Under the pieces are notes generated by a model, which saw nothing but the letters and a program-made list of their open reading frames with translations, ran no database searches and had not been told where the DNA came from. This document shows positions 25,607 to 35,790 of a stretch of 49,273 nt of DNA, piece after piece. Position 1 is the first letter of the stretch. Every line of letters starts with the position of its first letter. Where the stretch lies: contig NZ_PPHF01000141.1 in NCBI RefSeq assembly GCF_002904335.1, forward strand, positions 1-49,273, in the 5' to 3' direction. The position numbers and the translations under genes were made by a program. This DNA is from Amycolatopsis sp. CA-126428. Lineage in GTDB: Bacteria; Actinomycetota; Actinomycetes; Mycobacteriales; Pseudonocardiaceae.

Positions 25607-26199
25607 ACTGGACCGACCCGGCCGCCATCGGCTACCCCGCGGTGTTCGGCGGCGTGCTGCTCGGCTCGATCATCCCGATCGTGCCCACCGGCGCGGTCGT
25701 CGGCGCCGCGGCCGCCGTCGCGATGACGACCGGCCACCTGTCCCTGCCGCTGGTGATCGTCCTCGCCACCCTCGGCGCCTACCTCGGCGACGTCGTGACG
25801 TTCGGGATCCCGCGCCTGGGCAGCGAAGCCGCGTTCCGCTGGATCAGCCGCCGCCAGCCCGCCGAACGGCTCGAGAAGGCCCGCGAGCAGTTCGCCCGCC
25901 GCGGCTGGCAGCTCGTGGTGATCGGCCGGCTCGTCCCGGCCGGCCGCATCCCGGTGCTGCTCGCCGCGGCCGCGCTGGGCTACCCGTGGCGGCGCCTGCT
26001 GCCCGCCGCGCTCGGCGCGTGCGTGCTCTGGGCGAGCGCGTACGCGGTGCTCGGCATCGTGAGCGGGGGCATCTTCGACTCACCCGTCGTCGCGACGCTG
26101 CTGGCGACGGTGCTCGTCCTGCTGGTCACCGTGCTGGCCAACCTGGTCGCCCGGTGGCGGCGCAAGGCCCAGGCGGGCAAGACCAAGGAGCCGGTGTGA
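25603..26199 (+). CDS. DedA/SNARE-associated family membrane protein
   Basis: A 198-residue polytopic membrane protein of the DedA family. It shows VFGGVLLGSIIPIVPTGAVVGAAAAVA, then GAYLGDVVTFGIPRLGS, and the characteristic FARRGWQLVVIGRLVPAGRIPVLLAAAALGYPWRR with the conserved Arg and Pro. DedA proteins act as lipid scramblases or undecaprenyl-phosphate/phospholipid flippases and influence envelope homeostasis. The GTG start at 25603 overlaps the upstream TGA in GTGA (25603-25606), and its own TGA overlaps the next GTG the same way, so translation is coupled. Partners are an MBL hydrolase and a phosphodiesterase-like membrane protein. Confidence 0.85.
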   Translation: MNWTDPAAIGYPAVFGGVLLGSIIPIVPTGAVVGAAAAVAMTTGHLSLPLVIVLATLGAYLGDVVTFGIPRLGSEAAFRWISRRQPAERLEKAREQFARRGWQLVVIGRLVPAGRIPVLLAAAALGYPWRRLLPAALGACVLWASAYAVLGIVSGGIFDSPVVATLLATVLVLLVTVLANLVARWRRKAQAGKTKEPV

Positions 26200-28304
26200 C
26201 GTCGGCCGCGCCGAAGGGCCGGCTGCTGCGCGGCGGCCGGCCCGTGGCCCGCGCGGTCGGCGTGTGGATCGCGGTGACCGGCGCGCTGCGCCTGCTCGAC
26301 GTGCTCCTGCCCGGGTTCCGGATGACGCACTGGTGGCAGCCGGCGGTCTGCGCGCTGCTGTTCGGCCTGCTCGCCGCCGTGGTCTGGCCGCTGGTCATGC
26401 GGATCGCCTACCCGCTGGCGTTCCTCACCTTCGGCGTCTTCGGGTTCCTGCTGCTCGGGGCCGGGACCCTGGCCGTGTTCCGGACCGTGCCCGGCGTCGA
26501 GGTCGCCGGGTTCCGGACCGCGGTGATCGTCACGCTCGGCATGGCCGCCGTCGGCGCGCTCATCTCGAGCTTGCTCGCCGTCGACGAGGACGAGATCTTC
26601 TTCCGCCGCGCCGCCCGGCGCCGCCGTCGGCACACCCCCGCCGCCGGGGCCGCGGACCAGCCGCCCGGGGTGCTGTTCCTGCAGATCGACGGCCTCGGGT
26701 ACGACACCGTCCGCCGCGCGATCCGCGACGGTGACATGCCGACGTTCGCCGCGTGGCTCGCCGAGGACAGCCACGCGTTCACCCGGTGGCACACCGACTG
26801 GAGCTCGCAGACCGGGGCGAGCGTCTGCGGCATCCTGCACGGCTCCAACCACGACATCCTCGGCTTCCGCTGGTACGAAAAGGACCGCGACCACGTGATG
26901 GCGTGCGCGCACCCGGCCGACGCGGCCGAGATCGAGCGGCGGCACTCCGACGGGCGCGGCCTCCTGTCCGGCGACGGCGCGAGCCGCGGCAACCTGTTCT
27001 CCGGCGACGCCGCCCACGTCAGCCTCACGATGAGCTCGATCCCGGTGCTGGTCCCGAAAAAGCTGCTGCGCCGGCACCGGGATCGGCTCGGCGCGGGCTA
27101 TTACGCCTACTTCGCGAACCCGGTCAACGCGCTGCGCACGTTCGCCGTCGCGCTCGTCGACGTCTTCCGCGAAATCAGCGCGTCGGTGCGCCAGCGCCGC
27201 GCCGGCGTGGTGCCGCGGATCCCGCGCGGCGGCTGGTACCCGCTGGCCCGGCCGGGCACGACGGTGATCGCGCGGGACATCGTCGTCTCCGCGATCCTCG
27301 GCGACATGCTCGCCGGGCGGCCGGTCGTGTACGCGGACTTCCTCGGCTACGACGAGGTCGCGCACCACTCCGGCATCGAGCGGTTCGACACGCTGTCGGT
27401 GCTGCGCTCGATCGACCAGCAGATCGCGCGGCTGCACCGGGCGAGCCGGCTGGCGCCGCGCCGCTACCACGTCGTGGCGCTGTCGGATCACGGCCAAACC
27501 CAGGGCCAGGCGTTCTCGCAGCGGTTCGGCGAGACGATCGAGGCGTACGTCGGCCGGCTGTGCGGGGGTTCGCCGTCAACGGCGTCTTCGGGGAAGCGGC
27601 GGCAGGCCGAGAGCTGGCAGATCAACGCGGCCCTGGCCGAGGCGACGACGAGCGGCGGCCTGATCGCACGCCGGCTGCGCGCCCGGGTGGAGGACGCGGA
27701 GTGCGCCGAGGACCGCCCGCGCACGACGTCGGGCTCGCCGGGCGCGGTCACCCGGGTGGCGCCCGGCGTGGTGGTGGTCGTGTCCGGGCACCTCGCGATG
27801 GTGTCGTTCACCGAGCACGAAGGCCGCGTCGAGCTGGAGACGATCGAGCGGGAGTTCCCGGACCTGCTGCCGACCCTGGTGGACCACGCCGGCGTCGGCT
27901 TCCTGCTGGTGCGCAGCCGCGAGTTCGGCCCGGTGGTCCTGGGCCGCGACGGCCTGCACCGGCTGGGGACGGGGGTCGTCGTCGGCGAGGATCCACTGCC
28001 GCCGTACGGCCCGCACGCGGCGGACCTGATCCGCCGGGTGGACACGTTCCCGCACTGTGCGGACGTGATGATCAACAGCCGCTACGACCCGGATTCGGAC
28101 CAGGCGTCCCCGTTCGAGACGCACGTGGGCTCGCACGGCGGCCTCGGCGGCCCGCAGCAGCGCGGGTTCGTGGTGCACCCGCGTGAGCTGCGGTTCCCGG
28201 GCGAGGTCGTCGGGGCGGAGGCCCTGCACCGGGTGTTCCGCGGCTGGCTGGCAGAGTTGGGGCACGTCCCGGTGGAAAACCCGGTCAGGGAGGTAGTTTC
28301 GTGA
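26196..28304 (+). CDS. Holin-like membrane domain fused to an alkaline phosphatase/phosphodiesterase domain
   Basis: A 702-residue protein. Residues 15-130 contain four transmembrane helices resembling the phage holin 4_2 family (including AVGVWIAVTGALRLLDVLLPG and LAFLTFGVFGFLLLGAGTLA). From about 155 it is an alkaline phosphatase-superfamily domain: Asp165 in LQIDGLGYD, the nucleophile Thr206 in SSQTGAS, D/H ligands in YDEVAHHSG (about 385), SDHG (431-433) and HVGSHGG (about 643). These match type I phosphodiesterase/nucleotide pyrophosphatase members. It probably sits in the membrane with its hydrolase on one face, acting on a phosphodiester of lipid or polymer. The GTG at 26196 overlaps the DedA stop (GTGA). 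The glutaredoxin start overlaps its own stop. Confidence 0.85.
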   Translation: MTSAAPKGRLLRGGRPVARAVGVWIAVTGALRLLDVLLPGFRMTHWWQPAVCALLFGLLAAVVWPLVMRIAYPLAFLTFGVFGFLLLGAGTLAVFRTVPGVEVAGFRTAVIVTLGMAAVGALISSLLAVDEDEIFFRRAARRRRRHTPAAGAADQPPGVLFLQIDGLGYDTVRRAIRDGDMPTFAAWLAEDSHAFTRWHTDWSSQTGASVCGILHGSNHDILGFRWYEKDRDHVMACAHPADAAEIERRHSDGRGLLSGDGASRGNLFSGDAAHVSLTMSSIPVLVPKKLLRRHRDRLGAGYYAYFANPVNALRTFAVALVDVFREISASVRQRRAGVVPRIPRGGWYPLARPGTTVIARDIVVSAILGDMLAGRPVVYADFLGYDEVAHHSGIERFDTLSVLRSIDQQIARLHRASRLAPRRYHVVALSDHGQTQGQAFSQRFGETIEAYVGRLCGGSPSTASSGKRRQAESWQINAALAEATTSGGLIARRLRARVEDAECAEDRPRTTSGSPGAVTRVAPGVVVVVSGHLAMVSFTEHEGRVELETIEREFPDLLPTLVDHAGVGFLLVRSREFGPVVLGRDGLHRLGTGVVVGEDPLPPYGPHAADLIRRVDTFPHCADVMINSRYDPDSDQASPFETHVGSHGGLGGPQQRGFVVHPRELRFPGEVVGAEALHRVFRGWLAELGHVPVENPVREVVS

Positions 28305-28531
28305 AGCTGACGGTCTACGGCGCGAGCTGGTGCCCGGACGTGAAGCGCAGCCGCGCGCTGCTCGACCGCGAAGGCGTCGAATACTCCTATGTGGACGTCG
28401 AGGCGGACGCCGGCGCCGAGCGCCGCGTCCGCGAGCTGCAGGACGGCGCCCGCCGCATCCCGACGATCGTCTGGGAAGACGGTTCGTTCCTGGTCGAGCC
28501 GTCGGACGAGGAGCTGAGCGGCCGGCTGTGA
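28301..28531 (+). CDS. Glutaredoxin-family protein with a single active-site cysteine
   Basis: A 76-residue thioredoxin-fold protein. The active site reads WCPDVKR, so only the first cysteine of the usual CxxC is present, and it is of monothiol type. The cis-proline region RRIPTIVWEDGSFLVEPS matches mycoredoxin and glutaredoxin families. In actinomycetes such proteins usually reduce mycothiol-mixed disulfides; with one Cys this could occur by a monothiol mechanism. The GTG at 28301 overlaps the upstream TGA (GTGA 28301-28304), and its TGA overlaps the next start at 28528. Being embedded in an envelope-type operon suggests redox control or repair of a partner protein. Confidence 0.85.
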   Translation: MKLTVYGASWCPDVKRSRALLDREGVEYSYVDVEADAGAERRVRELQDGARRIPTIVWEDGSFLVEPSDEELSGRL

Positions 28532-29472
28532 AACTGCTTCGAGAACTGCCGCTGGGTACGCGGGTCGTGGTGCGCTACCGGATCGAGGGTGGGCTCACCG
28601 ACGCGCTCGGGAACCTGGTGGCGCGCGACGAGAACACGTGCACGGTGGAAACCCGGCGAGGTCCGGTGGTGGTGAACTTGGCCGCGGTCACGCTCGCCAA
28701 GCCGGTGCCACCGCCACCGGTGCGGAAATCGCGGTTCGACGCGCTGGTCGCGGAGGCGGAAGCGGAATCCGTCGACGGCTGGGACTTCTCCTGGCTCGAC
28801 GGCCGCGCCACCGAGGAGCGTCCGTCCTGGGGTTACCAGCGGCTGCTGGGCTCACGGCTCGCCCAGGTCGAAGCCGCACTCGACGTGGAAACCGGCGGCG
28901 GCGAAGTCATCGACGGCTGCCCGCACCTCCCGCCGCTGACGGCCGCGACCGAGTCGTGGCCGCCGAACGTGGCTCGTGCATCGGCCCGCCTTCGCCCGCG
29001 CGGGGTGGTCGTCGTGGCCACCGAGGGCCTCCCGTTCGGCGACAACGTGTTCGACCTCGTCTCCAGCCGCCACCCGGTGCGGACGAACTGGCCCGAAATC
29101 GCCCGCGTCCTGCGCCCCGGCGGGAGCTACTTCTCCCAGCAGGTCGGCCCGGCGAGCGTGTTCGAGCTGGTGGAGTTCTTCCTCGGCCCGCAGCCTGAGG
29201 AAGCGCGCAACAGTCGCCACCCCGACCGGGCGGTGCAGGAAGCCGAGGCGGCGGGCCTCGAGGTGGTCGACGTGCGCTCGGAGTCGCTGCGTACGGAGTT
29301 CCTCGACATCGGCGCGGTGGTGTACTTCCTGCGCAAGGTGATCTGGATGGTCCCCGGGTTCACGGTGGAGCAGTACCGGGACAAGCTGCGGGAGCTGCAC
29401 GAGAGGATCGAGCGCGACGGCCCGTTCGTCGCCCACACGGCCCGGTTCCTCATCGAGGCCCGGAAGCCTTGA
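28528..29472 (+). CDS. SH3-like (Rv0428c-type) domain fused to a SAM-dependent methyltransferase
   Basis: A 314-residue protein with two parts. Residues 1-60 (LPLGTRVVVRYRIEGG, TCTVETRRGPVVVNLAAV) resemble the SH3-like N-terminal domain of Rv0428c-type acetyltransferases. After a Pro-rich linker (PVPPPPVRKSR), residues 75-314 form a class I methyltransferase, with weak motif I but recognisable ATEGLPFGDNVFDLVSSRH and IARVLRPGGSYFSQQVG segments. The substrate is unknown. The GTG at 28528 overlaps the glutaredoxin stop (GTGA). The 3' end overlaps the convergent TetR gene by 23 bases, so transcription from one may affect the other. It is the last gene of the five-gene coupled operon. Confidence 0.82.
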   Translation: MKLLRELPLGTRVVVRYRIEGGLTDALGNLVARDENTCTVETRRGPVVVNLAAVTLAKPVPPPPVRKSRFDALVAEAEAESVDGWDFSWLDGRATEERPSWGYQRLLGSRLAQVEAALDVETGGGEVIDGCPHLPPLTAATESWPPNVARASARLRPRGVVVVATEGLPFGDNVFDLVSSRHPVRTNWPEIARVLRPGGSYFSQQVGPASVFELVEFFLGPQPEEARNSRHPDRAVQEAEAAGLEVVDVRSESLRTEFLDIGAVVYFLRKVIWMVPGFTVEQYRDKLRELHERIERDGPFVAHTARFLIEARKP

Positions 29473-30250
29473 CGATCGCCGCCTCGACGCCGTCCAGCAG
29501 CAGCTCCAGGCCCGCCTCGAACGACAGCCGCGCCTCCCGCTCGAGATAAGGCTCCTCCGACCCCGCAGCCTCGTACTCGCCCGCCTCCCCCAACCGAGCC
29601 ACCGTCGGGAACCGGGCCGGAAGGTCCGGCGCCAGCTCCCCCAGCAACGCCGACCGCGCGTACCACCAGTCCTCTTCGGACTGTCCCGTCTCGCGGGCCG
29701 CCTGCCGCGATTCCGCCGCCGCCTGCACCGAGCCGCGCACGATGTTGAACAACGCCGCCACCACCCAGCGGACCCGGGACAGCGGCAGCCCGGTCGACGC
29801 CAGAACGGACAGCAGCGTCTCCTGCACGTGGAACTCCCCTGGCCCCAGCACCGGGCGCGCCGGCGAGACCTGCAGCAGCCACGGGTGCCGCAGGTGCAGG
29901 TCCCACAGCGCGTCGGCCAGCGAAAAAGCCGCCGCGCGCCACCCCGAAGTCACCGGGAACGACGACGGCAATTCCCCCAGGGTCCGGTCGTACATCAGGT
30001 CGACCAGCTCGGTCTTGCCCGGCACGTACGTGTACAGCGCCATCGCCGTGCGGCCGAGGCGCTCGCCGACCGCGCGCATCGACAGCGCCGCCATGCCCTC
30101 GGCGTCCGCGATGTCGATCGCCGCCGCGACGATCGCCTCGACCGACAGGCCCGGCTTGGGCCCCGGGCCCGTGCGCGGCGCCACCACGCGCGGCCCCCAC
30201 AGCAGTTCCATGGACCGGCGGGCGTCGCCCTGACCCGCGAAGACGACCAC
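29450..30250 (-). CDS. TetR family regulator with TetR_C_1 domain, divergent from a UvrA2-like gene
   Basis: A 266-residue repressor. The helix-turn-helix is in the segment AALSMRAVGERLGRTAMALYTYVPGK (about residues 53-78), preceded by an atypically long N-terminus with PRTGPGPKPGLS. The C-terminal domain has the tetracycline-repressor-like pattern (ALWDLHLRHPWLLQVS, VAALFNIVRGSVQAA). The GTG at 30250 has AAGGAG about eight bases upstream. A 30-base dyad in the 76-base divergent gap (30271-30300) is the likely operator controlling both itself and the UvrA2-SIP-APH operon. The ligand is unknown, possibly an aromatic or DNA-binding drug given the target. The 3' end overlaps the methyltransferase gene. 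Confidence 0.88.
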   Translation of the reverse strand: MVVFAGQGDARRSMELLWGPRVVAPRTGPGPKPGLSVEAIVAAAIDIADAEGMAALSMRAVGERLGRTAMALYTYVPGKTELVDLMYDRTLGELPSSFPVTSGWRAAAFSLADALWDLHLRHPWLLQVSPARPVLGPGEFHVQETLLSVLASTGLPLSRVRWVVAALFNIVRGSVQAAAESRQAARETGQSEEDWWYARSALLGELAPDLPARFPTVARLGEAGEYEAAGSEEPYLEREARLSFEAGLELLLDGVEAAIVKASGPR

Positions 30251-30270
30251 CTTGCCGACTCCTTACACCA

Positions 30271-30300
30271 TAAAGTATTGTACGATCGGTAATCACTTTA
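30271..30300. promoter_or_regulatory. Candidate TetR operator between divergent genes
   Basis: TAAAGT (30271-30276) and ACTTTA (30295-30300) form the outer arms of a 30-base dyad, with TT/AA continuing inward and a central CGATCG (30283-30288). The site is AT-rich in a GC-rich genome and lies between the TetR start at 30250 and the ATPase start at 30327. Confidence 0.6.
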
Positions 30301-30326
30301 CAGCCTAAACTATCGAGAAGGACGGT

Positions 30327-32596
<2,270 letters not shown>

Positions 32597-32600
<4 letters not shown>

Positions 32601-33415
32601 AGCCGACCGGTCTGCTCGAGGTGACGGCGGTGCGGCCGGTGACCCCGCGCACCGTGCGCGTCACGTTCACCGGCCCCGGGTTGGACGCACTGGAGCCGTG
32701 GCCGGACCAGCAGCTCAAGCTCCTGTTCCCGCCACCGGGCCGCCCGGTGCGGCTGCCGCCGGCCGGCGACAACGTCATGCGCTGGTACCAGGCGTACCTG
32801 GCGATCCCTTCCGAGGAACGCCCGGTGATGCGCAGCTACACGGTGCGCTCGCGGGATCGCGACACGATCGACGTGGACTTCGTGCTGCACTCCGGCTCGG
32901 CCGGACCGGCCACGGCGTGGGCGCGCCGAGCCGCGCCGGGCGACGTCCTCGGCCGCTACGGCCCGGACGCGGCCTACCGCCGCCCACTGTCCACAGCGGA
33001 CACCCTGCTGTGCGCGGGCGACGAGACGGCGATCCCCGCCATCGCGACCATTCTGTCCGAAGTGGACAACGCGGTGGTGTTCGTCGAGGTCGCGGACGCG
33101 GCCGAGGAGCAGCCGCTGCCCGGCGAGGTGCACTGGCTGCACCGGGACGGCGCCGGGCACGGCCGCAAGCTGGTCGAGGCGGTTCGCGAGGCGGCGTTGC
33201 CGGAGGGTTCGGTGGCGGCGTGGCTGGCCGGGGAGGCTTCGACGGTCCGTGCGCTGCGCCGCCACCTCGTGGGCGAGCGCGGCTGGGCCAGGAACGTCAT
33301 CGAGTTCACCGGCTACTGGCGGCGCAGCCTGACCCAGGACGACGCCCCGACCCCGGAGGACCTGGCCGACGCGGCGGAAAAGCTGGCAGACTCGGCCGGG
33401 TGGAAGGGGAACTGA
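32597..33415 (+). CDS. Siderophore-interacting protein (FAD-dependent ferric reductase)
   Basis: A 272-residue cytosolic flavoprotein of the SIP/ViuB family. The FAD-binding signature RSYTVR is at 79-84, followed by VDFVLHSG and the NAD(P)H-binding SIP domain with LLCAGDETAIPAIATIL and WLAGEASTVRALRRHL. The C-terminus GYWRRSLTQDD is typical. It reduces ferric siderophores to release iron using NAD(P)H. The GTG at 32597 overlaps the upstream TGA (GTGA 32597-32600). Coupling to a UvrA2-like ATPase and an APH-type kinase is unusual and suggests that the operon ligand may be an iron-binding or redox-active compound; this is inference. Confidence 0.93.
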
Positions 33416-34272
33416 CGGCATCGGGCCTCGACCCGGCTTCGGTCGTGGCGGCCGAGGAGATCGGCGGCGGAACGTACAACCGGGCGGTCCGGGTGCGGCT
33501 CACGGACGGGCGCCGGCTGGTCCTCAAGATCGCGCCGGCGGCCCCCGGCCTGACCTACGAACACGACCTGCTCGCGACGGAAGCGGAGTACTACCGCCGG
33601 GTGCCGGGTCCGGTGCCGTCGGTGGTGGGCGCCGGGCCGGGGTTCCTGCTGATGACGGAGGTGCCGGGCGTCCCGTGGTCCCAGGTGGCCGGCACCGGCC
33701 CGCACCTGCGCACCGAGCTGGGCGCGATCGTGGCCGGCCTGCACGAAGTGACCGGCGACGGCTTCGGCTACCCCCAGGACCCGCTGCACCCGACGTGGCC
33801 GGCGGCGTTCGCGGCGATGGTGGACGCGGTCCTCGCGGACGCCGTCCGGTACGGCGTGCGCCTCCCCCGCCCGGCGGCGGAGATCGCCCACCTGGTCCGC
33901 CGCCACGAGCCGCTGCTGGAGCTGGTCACGACCCCGGTGCTGGTCCACTTCGACCTGTGGAAGGGCAACATCCTGCTCGACGGCGACCGGGTGTCGGGCA
34001 TCATCGACGCGGAACGCGCGTTCTGGGGCGACCCGGTGGCGGAATTCGTGTCACTGACGTTGTTCCACGACCTGGACGCCCCCCTGCTGGCGGGGTACGG
34101 CACGACCAGCTTCGACGCCCCGGCCCGCCGCCGGCTGACGGTGTACCGCGTCTACCTGGGCTTGATCATGCTGGTGGAGATGGTGCCGCGGAAGGACACG
34201 AACGCGGACCGGGAGCGGTTCGTCTCGGCCTGGCTGGCGGAGAACCTGGACGCGGCCCAGCGGGCGTTGTGA
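33400..34272 (+). CDS. Aminoglycoside phosphotransferase (APH) family kinase
   Basis: A 290-residue small-molecule kinase. The N-lobe lysine is in LVLKIAP (K43). The catalytic loop VHFDLWKGN gives D185 and N190 (Brenner-type HxDxxxxN), and the Mg-binding Asp is in IIDAERA (D203). The fold matches the APH/choline kinase group; the substrate could be an aminoglycoside, another antibiotic or a metabolite. The GTG at 33400 overlaps the SIP gene by 16 bases and is chosen because it lies at the natural start of the N-lobe. It is the last gene of the UvrA2-SIP-APH operon. Confidence 0.85.
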   Translation: MEGELTASGLDPASVVAAEEIGGGTYNRAVRVRLTDGRRLVLKIAPAAPGLTYEHDLLATEAEYYRRVPGPVPSVVGAGPGFLLMTEVPGVPWSQVAGTGPHLRTELGAIVAGLHEVTGDGFGYPQDPLHPTWPAAFAAMVDAVLADAVRYGVRLPRPAAEIAHLVRRHEPLLELVTTPVLVHFDLWKGNILLDGDRVSGIIDAERAFWGDPVAEFVSLTLFHDLDAPLLAGYGTTSFDAPARRRLTVYRVYLGLIMLVEMVPRKDTNADRERFVSAWLAENLDAAQRAL

Positions 34273-34285
34273 TGACGTCGCGCGC

Positions 34286-34300
34286 ACGGCCACCGGCCGT
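34286..34300. terminator. Short hairpin between convergent genes
   Basis: ACGGCC and GGCCGT form a six-base stem around ACC between the stops of the APH gene (34272) and the convergent TetR gene (34300). It is a plausible but weak terminator. Confidence 0.3.
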
Positions 34301-34938
34301 CACGCGAACACCAGCGACACCAGCTCGTCCACGAACGGCTCCACCAGCTCCGCCCCCGTCCGGTGGAGCACGCTGTGGAACAACGCCACCCGCCCGTGCG
34401 CGCCCACGAACACCACCGCCGCCGCGCGGCCTGGTGTTACCCGTAGTGGGTGACCTGCCTCGATGCAGCGCTCGAAGCCCGCGGCCAGCCGGTCGATCAC
34501 GTCCAGCAGCGGGCCTTCCGCGCGGGCGTCGGGGTCCGGCCGGGAGGCTCCGTTGGCCAGCATCAGGCGGTAATGGCCCGGATTCTCCATGGCGAACGCG
34601 CAGTAGGCGTGAATCTGGGCGCGGACCCGGCCGACGACGTCGGTTTCGCCGATTGACTCCTCCGCCGCGCGCATCGAATCCCGCAGCCGGGCGTATTCGT
34701 GGTCGAGCAATCCGCGGACCAATTCCGCTCGGTCGGAGAAATGCTGGTAGATGCTCGCCGGGGCGATGCCGACGGCACGGGCGACGCCGCGGATCGTCAG
34801 CCCGTCCTCGCCGCCGAGCTCGGCGAGCAACCGGCCGGCCGCGGCCAGGATCTCGCCGCGCAACCGTTCGCCTTCGCCCCAGCGGTTTCTCGTTCGGCCT
34901 ATTCCGGCTTCGACGTGTTCCGGCACCCGCCTATTCAT
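34300..34938 (-). CDS. TetR family transcriptional regulator (WHG/TetR_C_13-like)
   Basis: A 212-residue repressor with its helix-turn-helix in LTIRGVARAVGIAPASIYQHF (about residues 47-67). The C-terminal part (HAYCAFAMENPGHYRLMLA and VGAHGRVALFHSVLH) resembles the WHG-type ligand-binding domain. The N-terminal extension (RRVPEHVEAGIGRTRNRWG) is basic. It lies 46 bases downstream of the SDR at 34985-35689 on the same strand and may be co-transcribed with it. Its target genes are not evident. Confidence 0.87.
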   Translation of the reverse strand: MNRRVPEHVEAGIGRTRNRWGEGERLRGEILAAAGRLLAELGGEDGLTIRGVARAVGIAPASIYQHFSDRAELVRGLLDHEYARLRDSMRAAEESIGETDVVGRVRAQIHAYCAFAMENPGHYRLMLANGASRPDPDARAEGPLLDVIDRLAAGFERCIEAGHPLRVTPGRAAAVVFVGAHGRVALFHSVLHRTGAELVEPFVDELVSLVFA

Positions 34939-34984
34939 ACGCCCGCGGCGGGGACCACCGTATTCCGGGGTCGGAAAAACGCCT

Positions 34985-35689
34985 TCAGGAAACCAGTGCG
35001 GGGTACAGCCCGGCGAGATCGCCGGAGAGCCCGGCCCGCACGTTCCGGCTGACGTCGTCGGCGAGCACCTCGAAGCGGCCTTCCTCGACGCCGTCCAAGG
35101 CGAGGCCCGCCACGACCGCCGGGTCGATCTTCGGGCCGTCGACGTTCTTGGCCATGTCGGTGTCCATGTACCCGACGTGCAGCGCCGTCACCTGCGTCTT
35201 CTGGGCCGCCAGTTCCAGGCGCAGCGCGTTGGTCAGCGACCAGGCCGCGGACTTCGCCGCGGAGTACGCCGCCACCTGCGGTGCGGTGAACCAGGAAAGC
35301 ACCGACAGCACGTTGAGCACCGCGCCGCCGCCGTTGCGCTCGAGGACCGGCGCGAACTCGCGCGTCACGGCCAGCGTGCCGAAGTAGTGCGTGTCCATCT
35401 CCAGCCGGATGTCCTCGATGGACCCGCCCAGCAGGGACGACCCGGTCGACGAGCCGGCGTTGTTTACCAGCAGCGTGACGTCGCCCGCCAGCGCGGCGGC
35501 TTCCCGGATGGACTCCGGGTCGGTCACATCGAGGCGAAGCGGGATCACACCCGGCAGGTCGACCGACTCCGGATTCCGAGCGGCGGCGTACACCTTGGCC
35601 GCGCCACGCTCGAGCAGCGCCGCCGCGAACCGGCGCCCGAGTCCCCGGTTGGCTCCGGTGACCAGCGCCACCGCACCCGTGATGTCCAT
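34985..35689 (-). CDS. SDR family oxidoreductase
   Basis: A 234-residue classical short-chain dehydrogenase. It shows VTGANRGLG at the nucleotide site, NNAG at about 75, the catalytic Ser in NVLSVLS, and YSAAK as the YxxxK motif. The ATG at 35689 has GAGGAG seven bases upstream. It is divergent from an HxlR regulator at 35791 with two TTGC/GCAA dyads between them, so it is the probable HxlR target. HxlR-controlled SDRs often deal with electrophiles or quinone-type stress, but the substrate here is unknown. Confidence 0.9.
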   Translation of the reverse strand: MDITGAVALVTGANRGLGRRFAAALLERGAAKVYAAARNPESVDLPGVIPLRLDVTDPESIREAAALAGDVTLLVNNAGSSTGSSLLGGSIEDIRLEMDTHYFGTLAVTREFAPVLERNGGGAVLNVLSVLSWFTAPQVAAYSAAKSAAWSLTNALRLELAAQKTQVTALHVGYMDTDMAKNVDGPKIDPAVVAGLALDGVEEGRFEVLADDVSRNVRAGLSGDLAGLYPALVS

Positions 35690-35710
35690 GACGAACTCCT
35701 CTCGCACCTG

Positions 35711-35770
35711 GCTTGCTCATTGCAAGCTAGCTGAGTCCGACGGTACGGGGTAAACTTGCTCCCAGCAAGT
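35711..35770. promoter_or_regulatory. Two HxlR-type operator dyads
   Basis: GCTTGC and GCAAGC (35711-35716 and 35722-35727) form a first dyad around five bases. ACTTGCT and AGCAAGT (35754-35760 and 35764-35770) form a second around three bases. They share the CTTGC half-site, their centres are 43 bases apart (about four helical turns), and they lie between the SDR and HxlR starts. Confidence 0.7.
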
Positions 35771-35790
35771 CAGGTCGAAGGGATCACACG

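Noticed and set aside
26196..28304. Prophage remnant suggested by the holin-like helices
   Set aside because: No other phage gene is nearby, and the domain is part of a conserved-looking fused enzyme in a coupled operon.
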